The notes under the pieces: model-generated
The model's input: the letters and a program-made list of their open reading frames with translations, nothing else
Told to the model about the DNA's origin: nothing
Databases searched by the model: none
Part shown: positions 16,089 through 22,354 of the stretch, piece after piece
How positions within the stretch are numbered: position 1 is the stretch's first letter
How the letters are laid out: each line of letters begins with the position of its first letter
Source of the DNA: DATMQA01 sp035566895
GTDB taxonomy: Bacteria; Verrucomicrobiota; Verrucomicrobiia; Limisphaerales; UBA8199
Assembly: GCA_035566895.1 (NCBI GenBank)
Contig: DATMQA010000091.1
Coordinates: 39,576 to 103,575 of the forward strand
DNA: 64,000 nucleotides
Reading direction: 5' to 3'
Position numbers and translations under genes: made by a program

Positions 16089-16733
16089 ATGTCTCCTCAA
16101 GCGGTCATCTTCGACATGGACGGCGTGATCGTGGACAGCGAGCCGCGCCACGAACGCGCTTTCCTCGAGGTGGTGCGCGAGCTGGGCTATGGCGACAACC
16201 ATGGGTTCACCGTCACCGATTATATTGGCCGGACAGACCAGGATTTGTGGGCGGCCTTCGTGGCCCGTCATAAACCGGCCCAAACCCTCCCACAACTGCT
16301 CGCGATGAAACGACAGCGCGTGATCGAGATTCTCCGCCGCGACCAGCCGCTCTTTGAAGGCCTGGTAAAGCTGGTTGAGAAACTCGCGTTGAAATATCCC
16401 CTGGCCATCGCTTCGGGCTCGGAGCGGCTCGTCATCCAGGAAGTGCTCGAGTTTGAAGGGCTTCGCCGGTTCTTCCCCGTCGTTGTTAGCGGGGCCGACA
16501 TTTCTCGCGGCAAACCGGCGCCGGATATTTTTCTCCGCGCGGCCGATTTGCTTGGCATTGCGCCCGCGAACTGCTGGGTGATCGAGGATTCCAAGCCTGG
16601 CGTCGCCGGCGGACTGGCTGCGGGCATGCGAGTCATCGCCATCACGAACACCCATCCGGCGGCCGAACTCGCACATGCCACCCATGTCGTGAGCAGTTAT
16701 GAGGAGATCGGCCGGTTGCTGTTGAGGGATTGA
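16089..16733 (+). CDS. HAD-superfamily hydrolase, beta-phosphoglucomutase-like
   Basis: The protein has 214 residues. Motif I is FDMDGVIVDSE with Asp9 (nucleophile) and Asp11 (acid/base). Motif II is ASGSERLVI, and motifs III/IV are SRGKPAPDIFLRAA and VIEDSKPGVAGGLAAGM. The alpha-helical cap between residues 18 and 85 is of the subclass I type seen in beta-phosphoglucomutase and phosphoglycolate phosphatase. The substrate cannot be told from sequence, but a sugar phosphate is likely. It converges with bioA. Confidence 0.9.
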   Translation: MSPQAVIFDMDGVIVDSEPRHERAFLEVVRELGYGDNHGFTVTDYIGRTDQDLWAAFVARHKPAQTLPQLLAMKRQRVIEILRRDQPLFEGLVKLVEKLALKYPLAIASGSERLVIQEVLEFEGLRRFFPVVVSGADISRGKPAPDIFLRAADLLGIAPANCWVIEDSKPGVAGGLAAGMRVIAITNTHPAAELAHATHVVSSYEEIGRLLLRD

Positions 16734-16774
16734 GCGGGGTATTGCCGCAGCGTGCGCGGGAAGACTACCAACCC

Positions 16775-18250
16775 TTACTCTCGCGCCAATTTACCGGAAA
16801 TGGCACGCCCCACACTGTTTACCATCCGCCGGACCTCCCCAGGCGTGGTGCAATAGGGCGGCATCAGGACAATGACATTTCCTATTGGCCGGGTGAGGAC
16901 ACCTTGTTTGGCCATGGTTTCGCACACCCGAATGCCCGCCTGTTCGCGCAAGTCGAATGGTTCCCGAGTACGCCAATCCTTCACCAGTTCCACGCCGGCA
17001 ACCAAGCCGACCTGACGGATATCGCCCACGTTCGGATGCGCCCACAAGGTCCGCAATTCCTTGCGGAACGAGCGTTCCAACCGTTGCCGCGCGCGGATAG
17101 ATCCGGGGCTTTGTAAGATATCGAGGCTGGCCAACGCGGCGGCGGCGCCGAGCTGGTTCGCCGTGAAGCTGTGGCCATGGAAGAACGTCTTGAAATCCTC
17201 GTATTCTCCCAGGAAGGCATCGAAGACGGCTTGCGTTGTGAGCGTAGCAGCCATGGGCAGATAACCGCCGGTGAGGCCTTTGGCGAGGGCCAGAAAATCA
17301 GGCTGAACACCTTCGTGGTGAGAAGCAAATAAGGAAGGGGGGTGGGGGTGAGGGGGCGAGAAGGACGGGCGCTGTGTCCTGCTCACCCGCTCACTCACCT
17401 TCTCACTTATCTCAGAAACGGCGCCACCCGGGATTCCAGTTCGTCCGAACCCGGTCATTACTTCGTCCGCAATCAAAAGGGCCCCGTAGTCTCGCGCGAT
17501 TTGCGCAGCCCTGCGCAGCCAGCCCGCCGGTTGAGGAATCATTCCGGCAGCACCCTGGATCAGCGGCTCGAAAACAAAGCCCGCGTACGGATTTCCCTGT
17601 TTCTTTTGCGCTTTGAACTTTTGTTCCAGGACATCCAGGCATTCCCAGTTGCATTTGCGATACTCGCGCGCATCCGCCCTCTCCGGTTTGGCGCGATTGA
17701 ACCGGCAGCGATAGCAATACGGCGACATCACTTTGTCAGTCCGGAAGAGCAGCGCCGAGTAGGCCTTGTGGAATTGGTCGATATGCCCGAGCGCGACACC
17801 GCCGACCGTATCGCCGTGGTAGGCCCCCTCGAGAGATACAAACCGCGGCTTTTTGGTGCGCCGGGTGCGCCGGGCAAACTCGTAAGCCAATTTGAGCGCA
17901 ACCTCCACAGCCGTGGAACCGTCGTCGGAAAAGAATACCTTCCCCAGCCTGGTCAGTCCAACGAGCTTCGCGGCCAGGCGCGAAGCCGGCTCGTTGGCGA
18001 GGCCCAAAGCAGAACTATGGGCGATTCGTTTTAACTGGTGCTGGAGCGCGGCGTTGATTTTCGGATGATTATGGCCATGGAGATTGGTCCAGATGGAGGA
18101 GTTGGCATCCAGATACTCCCGCCCATGAACGTCTCGCAGCACCGCCCCTTGTCCTTCGACAATGACCAGCGGCTCGCGTTTGAGCCACTCGCGCATCTGC
18201 GTGAAAGGATGCCAGAGATAGCGATGGTCCAGTTTAGCGAGCGGGTGCAT
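16775..18250 (-). CDS. bioA: Adenosylmethionine-8-amino-7-oxononanoate aminotransferase, with an in-frame low-complexity insertion
   Basis: The enzyme transfers an amino group from S-adenosylmethionine to KAPA, the third-last step of biotin synthesis, using PLP. Seen are LWHPFTQMREW at the start, the class III aminotransferase core (SLEGAYHGDTVGGVALGH), IADEVMTGFGRTG and the PLP lysine in LALAKGLTGGYLPMA. Between FGRTG and FASHHEGVQPDF about 35 residues rich in Ser, Glu, Pro and His are inserted (about residues 275-310), where relatives go straight from FGRTG to LFACE-type sequence. The start ATG at 18250 gives MHPLAKLDHRY; an ATG at 18265 is also possible. The gene overlaps the end of bioF by 17 bases, so the two are translationally coupled. 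Confidence 0.92.
   Translation of the reverse strand: MHPLAKLDHRYLWHPFTQMREWLKREPLVIVEGQGAVLRDVHGREYLDANSSIWTNLHGHNHPKINAALQHQLKRIAHSSALGLANEPASRLAAKLVGLTRLGKVFFSDDGSTAVEVALKLAYEFARRTRRTKKPRFVSLEGAYHGDTVGGVALGHIDQFHKAYSALLFRTDKVMSPYCYRCRFNRAKPERADAREYRKCNWECLDVLEQKFKAQKKQGNPYAGFVFEPLIQGAAGMIPQPAGWLRRAAQIARDYGALLIADEVMTGFGRTGIPGGAVSEISEKVSERVSRTQRPSFSPPHPHPPSLFASHHEGVQPDFLALAKGLTGGYLPMAATLTTQAVFDAFLGEYEDFKTFFHGHSFTANQLGAAAALASLDILQSPGSIRARQRLERSFRKELRTLWAHPNVGDIRQVGLVAGVELVKDWRTREPFDLREQAGIRVCETMAKQGVLTRPIGNVIVLMPPYCTTPGEVRRMVNSVGRAISGKLARE
17320..17425. repeat. Low-complexity insertion inside bioA
   Basis: This purine/pyrimidine-skewed stretch codes for the extra ~35 residues of BioA. It contains a G-rich run (GGGGGGTGGGGGTGAGGGGG) and, about 35 bases further, words such as CTCACCCGCTCACTCACC. 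These are partly complementary to the first half, so it could fold as an imperfect hairpin. It resembles the short-word repeats found between genes in this window. Confidence 0.6.
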
Positions 18251-19538
18251 GGCCGGGGAGCCCAAAATCCAGAGCGCAAGGCCCAGGGTCCAGGGCCTTC
18301 AGCGACATAAACAGTTCCTGGAGATCAGCGTGGGTGTGGGAAGCGGTGAGGGTGAGCCGCAGGCGGGCGGAACCGCGCGCGACGGTCGGGTAGCGGATAG
18401 CAGGGATGAAGATGCCTTGCTCACGGAGAGCAGCGGCAATCTCAACGGCCCTGGTTTCGTCGCCAATCATGATGGGCACGATGGCGCTGGGGAGGTGTGA
18501 GGAGCGGGGGGCGAGGGCCGAAGGCAGCGTTGAAACGCGCAGCCAAAGCGCCTCGCGCCGCCGGGCGCCTTCGGGTGATTGAACAAACCGGGTGCCGGCG
18601 GTTGCGGCTGCTGCTGCGGCAGGAACCGGTGCGGTGGAAAAAACAAAAGTCCGGGCGCGATTGATGAGATAGTCGATGAGAGTTCGTGAACCGCAGATAT
18701 AGCCGCCCGAAGCGCCGAGGGCTTTGCCGAGAGTCCCCATTTGAACTTCGATACGTTCGCCGACGCCGATTTCCTCGGCCAGCCCGCGCCGATTGGGGCC
18801 GTAGAGGCCCGTGGCGTGTGCTTCGTCCACCATCAACCAGGCGCCGTATTTATCCTTCAATTCCACCAACTCACGCAGTGGCGCATGATCTCCATCCATG
18901 CTGAACACGCTCTCGGTTACAACCAGCGTTCGGGACCGCCGCTGGCCGGTGAAGTTCGAGCGTTCAGGTTTAGGCTGTGGACTCTGGACTGTGGACTTTG
19001 GACTGTGGACTTTGGACTGTGGACTTTGGACCTTGGCATCCGCCCATTTCAAAATGTCTTCCAGCGCATTGAGGTCATTATGAGCGAAAACGCGCAGTTT
19101 CACCCCGCACAGACGGGCCGCATCGACAATGCAGGCATGAACCAGCTTATCAATGATGATAACATCGTCCTTTTCCAGCAGCGCGCAGATAGTTCCCAGG
19201 GCGGCGGCATAACCGGTGGGGAAACCAAGGGCGGCCTGCGCGCCTTTGAAAGCGGCGAGCGTCTCCTCCAATTCCTGGTGCGGAGGAAGCGAGCCGCAGA
19301 TCAGACGTGAGGCTCCCGCGCCGGCGCCATAGCGCTCGACAGCCCGGACCGCCGCCTCTTTCAGAGCCGGCTCATTGGCCAGACCTAGGTAATCATTCGA
19401 GGAGAAATTGAGCAACCGCCGACCGCCCAGTTCAATGCGCGGCGATTGCGCGGAATCCAGAGGCCGCAGTTCGCGGTAAAGGCCCTGCTCACGAAGACCT
19501 TCGAGCCGTGCTCGTAGTTCCTGCTCGAAGTCGTTCAT
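18234..19538 (-). CDS. bioF: 8-amino-7-oxononanoate synthase, with an in-frame repeat insertion
   Basis: The PLP enzyme condenses pimeloyl-ACP or -CoA with L-alanine to KAPA, the first ring-forming step of biotin synthesis. Seen are LNFSSNDYLGLANEP near residue 45, LGFPTGYAAALGTICALLEKDD, VTESVFSMDGDHAPL, MVDEAHATGLYG, and the PLP lysine in GTLGKALGASGGYI. The family length is about 385-400 residues; here it is 434. The excess lies at about residues 160-195 (KVQSPQSKVHSPKS.. and more), encoded by a 14-base tandem repeat. The gene starts directly after the stop of the upstream amidohydrolase (TAGATG) and overlaps bioA at its end. Confidence 0.93.
   Translation of the reverse strand: MNDFEQELRARLEGLREQGLYRELRPLDSAQSPRIELGGRRLLNFSSNDYLGLANEPALKEAAVRAVERYGAGAGASRLICGSLPPHQELEETLAAFKGAQAALGFPTGYAAALGTICALLEKDDVIIIDKLVHACIVDAARLCGVKLRVFAHNDLNALEDILKWADAKVQSPQSKVHSPKSTVQSPQPKPERSNFTGQRRSRTLVVTESVFSMDGDHAPLRELVELKDKYGAWLMVDEAHATGLYGPNRRGLAEEIGVGERIEVQMGTLGKALGASGGYICGSRTLIDYLINRARTFVFSTAPVPAAAAAATAGTRFVQSPEGARRREALWLRVSTLPSALAPRSSHLPSAIVPIMIGDETRAVEIAAALREQGIFIPAIRYPTVARGSARLRLTLTASHTHADLQELFMSLKALDPGPCALDFGLPGHAPAR
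18973..19035. repeat. 14-bp tandem repeat inside bioF
   Basis: About four units of GTGGACTTTGGACT (plus-strand reading, some units varied, e.g. GTGGACTCTGGACT) lie head to tail. In the coding strand they read AGTCCAAAGTCCAC and are translated in frame as the SPQSKVHSPKS-type low-complexity segment of BioF. Confidence 0.9.
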
Positions 19539-20789
19539 CTACTTGGCTTCCGGCGCCAGGGCCCAGTGGCCGCCGATCATGCTGGCCACTACATCTCCCT
19601 TGTGGTGCAACGCCGCGTCATACACTCTGGAAACCTTGCCCGGAAATGGGACCGCGATGAGGTCGGCGAGTGCTCCCGCTGCCAGTTCGCCCGCGCGCCC
19701 TTGCATCCCTAATGCCCGCGCGCCGTTCACCGTGGCCATCTGCAGGATGCTTTTTGCAGAAAGTCGCGGCTCGCGGCTGGCCAGCGCGCGCATCTCATCG
19801 AAGAGATTGAGTTGCGCCGGGTGCCGCCGGGTCGCCTCTACGCTGGCCAGGCTGTCGGTCCCCAGGCAGAGGTTCACACCCGCCCTTCTCAGCCGGGTCA
19901 GTTGGAAAGAATTGTGCCGGAAATAAGAGTGGCTGCGCGGACAATGTACCACGCTCACCTGCCGCCTTCCCAGCAAGGCCGCATCCGCCCGAGCCAGATA
20001 GTTCACATGCGCCACCAGCAGGTTGTCGTCGAGCACGCCACAGCGCTCGAGGTGCTGCACGGGCGAACCCTGCCCGCAGTCGGACATGTCGCGCCCGCTG
20101 CGCCGCAACCAGTCGAACATTTCTCCGCTGCCCTGGGTGAACATCGCAAATTCCAGGCCGGATTCCGCCACGTGGATGCACAAGCGCCAGCCCCGGCGGC
20201 GGGCGGTCCGGGTGCTCAAACGAAGCAACTCTGGCAGGGTTGAATAGGGAGCATGAGGCGAGAGGGCGGGCTGGCACCGTGGGTGGTGGAGCGAAGCGAT
20301 TTTCTGCAGTGTCTCCTTCAAAACCGCGCGCGGCGTGCGACGGCTCGTAATGCCGATCATTTCAAGGAACGACAAAACCCGCAGCGGAGTCGAGTTCCAC
20401 ATCTTCGGCAACAATTGCGGCACCGCTTCGATATCGGCCACCGTAGTGGTTCCGCTCCGCAACAACATATCCGCGCCGCTGAGCCACGAGGCTGAATAAT
20501 CCGCCAGGTCCCATCCCGCTTTGGTGGAAGTAATCTGTTTCAGCCAATCAGTGAATATTTTGGGGGGAGAAAAATGGCCGGCCATGTGGGTGTAATCCAA
20601 GTGGCAATGGGCATTGACCAAACCCGGCAGCACAACGACCTCACCCAAATCCAACACGTTCGCGCTGTTTCCCGCAGCCAGGTCGCGCCACCGGCCGACC
20701 GCCCCGATGCGCTCGCCTTCCACCTGGACCGCGCCGTTCTCAATAGCGGGGCCGGAAATTGGGAGAACTACACGGGCTCGGAGGATCAT
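19539..20789 (-). CDS. Metal-dependent amidohydrolase/deaminase (ATZ/TRZ-type)
   Basis: From ATG 20789 the protein has 416 residues. I reject the longer frame to 21017 because it overlaps the hpf gene and adds 76 Lys/Ser-rich residues. The amidohydrolase core starts with the beta-sandwich strand MILRARVVLPISGPAIENGA. It shows the metal-binding motifs VNAHCHLDYTHM (HxH), CIHVAES, VVHCPRSHSYF and LCLGTDSLAS with the catalytic aspartate, and ends in ADLIAVPFPG. This arrangement fits deaminases of the SAH/MTA/aminofutalosine/cytosine group; the substrate is not resolved. It lies immediately upstream of bioF with no gap, so it is probably in the same operon, but no direct role in biotin synthesis is known. 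Confidence 0.88.
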   Translation of the reverse strand: MILRARVVLPISGPAIENGAVQVEGERIGAVGRWRDLAAGNSANVLDLGEVVVLPGLVNAHCHLDYTHMAGHFSPPKIFTDWLKQITSTKAGWDLADYSASWLSGADMLLRSGTTTVADIEAVPQLLPKMWNSTPLRVLSFLEMIGITSRRTPRAVLKETLQKIASLHHPRCQPALSPHAPYSTLPELLRLSTRTARRRGWRLCIHVAESGLEFAMFTQGSGEMFDWLRRSGRDMSDCGQGSPVQHLERCGVLDDNLLVAHVNYLARADAALLGRRQVSVVHCPRSHSYFRHNSFQLTRLRRAGVNLCLGTDSLASVEATRRHPAQLNLFDEMRALASREPRLSAKSILQMATVNGARALGMQGRAGELAAGALADLIAVPFPGKVSRVYDAALHHKGDVVASMIGGHWALAPEAK

Positions 20790-20811
20790 CGTGATTATCC
20801 GATTTAACCTT

Positions 20812-20842
20812 TTGACACATTTAACCAGGTTAAATGTGTCAA
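20812..20842. promoter_or_regulatory. Perfect 31-bp palindrome between hpf and the amidohydrolase gene
   Basis: TTGACACATTTAACC is followed by one A and then its exact reverse complement, giving two 15-base arms. It sits 23 bases upstream of the amidohydrolase start and 21 bases after the hpf stop. On either strand the arm begins with TTGACA, a perfect -35 box. It could be an operator or, if transcribed, a 14-bp hairpin with a 3-base loop; no U-run follows on the coding strand, so a simple terminator is less likely. Confidence 0.7.
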
Positions 20843-20862
20843 TCGAGTCAATCGGGGGGACA

Positions 20863-21216
20863 CTAGAGGTCCCGGTCCTGCCGCGTTCGTTTGCCGCGCG
20901 CGGCGACTTTTTTGTTGCGTGTTTTGTATTTGCTGTGGCGTTTTCGGATTTGCTGCTCGATTTTCTTGGCGACCAAATCAATGGCGGCGTAGAGGTCGGT
21001 CTCGGCATCCTGGGCAAAGAGGTCGGGCCCGGGCACGTTCAGGCGGACGGAACAGGAGAATTGGCGTTCGGGCGCTTTGGTCTGGTCGCGGTCCAGGGTC
21101 ACCCGCGCGTTTACCGCGAATCGGTCCATGTGCTCGAGCTTTTTGATGCGATCGATGATGTGGTCTTCGATGGCCTTGGTCAGCGTCACGTTATGCGTCG
21201 AGAGGATCAAGTTCAT
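20863..21216 (-). CDS. hpf: Ribosome hibernation-promoting factor, short form (HPF/YfiA family)
   Basis: The protein has 117 residues from ATG 21216 (MNLILSTHNVTLTKAIEDHI); the frame can be extended seven codons to 21237. It shows the beta-alpha-beta fold of the family: LEHMDRFAVNARVTLDRD, FSCSVRLNVPGPDLFAQDAETDLYAAID and a basic tail (KRHSKYKTRNKKVAARGKRTRQ). The protein binds the decoding centre of the 30S subunit and inactivates ribosomes in stationary phase. It is the short form, without the dimerisation domain of long HPF. It heads the minus-strand run amidohydrolase-bioF-bioA, though a palindrome lies between it and the next gene. Confidence 0.9.
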   Translation of the reverse strand: MNLILSTHNVTLTKAIEDHIIDRIKKLEHMDRFAVNARVTLDRDQTKAPERQFSCSVRLNVPGPDLFAQDAETDLYAAIDLVAKKIEQQIRKRHSKYKTRNKKVAARGKRTRQDRDL

Positions 21217-21275
21217 GGCCGCATCATGCAATCGCACCGGGAGAAAAGCCAGCGAAAGATGAGGGGCGACGTGAG

Positions 21276-21340
21276 GCGTGAAACGTAAAACGTGAACTTA
21301 CTCCCGAGCAGATTCGCGTTTTACGCTTCACGTTTCACGC
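21276..21340. repeat. Inverted repeat of CGTGAAA-type heptamers, hpf/parA intergenic region
   Basis: The left arm is GCGTGAAACGTAAAACGTGA; the right arm, starting near 21313, is built of TTTTACG, CTTCACG and TTTCACG words and is complementary to it apart from a small indel. The two arms lie between the divergent hpf and parA genes. Relatives of the same word occur at 29917, 31737, 52578 and 63505. Confidence 0.85.
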
Positions 21341-21390
21341 ATCCCGCACAAAGCTTGAACCTCCGTGGCGATTCCGGTACATCTGCGGCA

Positions 21391-22167
21391 GTGCCAACCA
21401 AAGTCATTGCTGTCGCCAACCAAAAGGGCGGTGTGGGGAAGACCACCACCGCGGTGAACCTGGCCGCATGCATCGCCTCCGTTGGGCGGCGCGTGCTCTT
21501 GTTCGACCTCGATCCGCAGGCGAATGCCACCAGCGGCGTCGGCCTGGAAAAAGTCGAAGGCGCCAGCGCCTACCGCGTGCTGCTCGGGGAAGGCACGCTA
21601 CTGGAAAAGATTCGGCCTACGGCGTTCGAGCGGCTGGAAATCATTCCCAGCGAGGTCGATTTGTGCGGCGCGGATTTCGAGCTGGCCAGGACGGACAATC
21701 ACCTGAAACGCGTTACGCTGGCGCTCCAGCCGGTGATTGAATCACAACGGTTTGATGTCATCTTCATCGATTGCCCGCCCGCGTTGGGCGTACTGACTTT
21801 GAACGCCTTCGCCGCGGCGGACGGGGTGCTGGTGCCGTTGCAATGCGAGTATTATGCACTGGAAGGCATCTCGATGCTCAACCGCGTGATGGCCCAACTG
21901 CACGACAACGGGGTCAACTCGCGGCTCGAGCTGCTCGGCGTCGTGATGACGATGTTCGATGGCCGGACCAAGCTGTCCCAGCAGGTTGTCAGCGAAGTGC
22001 GCGAACATTTTAAAGAGCGGGTTTTCGAGACGGTGATCCCGCGCAGCACGCGTCTGGCCGAAGCGCCGAGCTTCGGCAAACCCATCCTGCACTACGACAA
22101 ATACAGCCCTGGCGCCGCGGCGTACGAAGTGCTGGCGCAGGAGTTCTTGGCCCGGCTCGGAACGTAG
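21391..22167 (+). CDS. parA: ParA/Soj-family chromosome-partitioning ATPase
   Basis: From GTG 21391 the protein has 258 residues (VPTKVIAVANQKGGVGKTTT). An ATG at 21292 would add residues encoded by the preceding inverted repeat and is unlikely. The deviant Walker A motif KGGVGKTT, the Walker A' region LFDLDPQANATSG and Walker B IFIDCPPALG are visible. It has the length and the C-terminus (RSTRLAEAPSFGKPILHYD) of small chromosomal Soj-type ParA proteins, which bind DNA non-specifically as ATP dimers and segregate ParB-parS complexes. No parB follows; downstream is only a gene fragment and a DsbD-like gene. Confidence 0.93.
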   Translation: MPTKVIAVANQKGGVGKTTTAVNLAACIASVGRRVLLFDLDPQANATSGVGLEKVEGASAYRVLLGEGTLLEKIRPTAFERLEIIPSEVDLCGADFELARTDNHLKRVTLALQPVIESQRFDVIFIDCPPALGVLTLNAFAAADGVLVPLQCEYYALEGISMLNRVMAQLHDNGVNSRLELLGVVMTMFDGRTKLSQQVVSEVREHFKERVFETVIPRSTRLAEAPSFGKPILHYDKYSPGAAAYEVLAQEFLARLGT

Positions 22168-22189
22168 GGCTCGTTGGCGCGCCGGCGGC

Positions 22190-22294
22190 TTAGGTACCGT
22201 ATTTGACGCCGCAGCCGTAGGAGCGGGTCTGGGTCACGGTGACCTTTTCTCCGGCCTCCGGTTTTTTTTCCGTTCTGCGTTTATCGCCTTCTGC
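22190..22294 (-). pseudogene. 3' remnant of a thioredoxin-like/AhpC-TSA family gene
   Basis: On the minus strand a frame of about 34 codons ends EAGEKVTVTQTRSYGCGVKY plus two residues and a stop. This is the typical C-terminal tail of redoxin (AhpC/TSA-like) proteins, '..xVxxTxxxGCxVKY'. An in-frame stop at about 22295 and the lack of any start or thioredoxin active site upstream show that only the last part of the gene survives. It lies just before the DsbD-like gene, so an intact redox pair may once have existed here. Confidence 0.5.
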
Positions 22295-22354
22295 GGTTTA
22301 ATTGGACCAAAGAAAGCATTTCTAACATTTCGCCAAATAAGGCATCTTATAACT

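Noticed and set aside
22232..22244. Palindrome GGTCACGGTGACC
   Set aside because: Only 6-base arms, and it lies inside the redoxin fragment where it encodes VTVT; chance or codon-driven.
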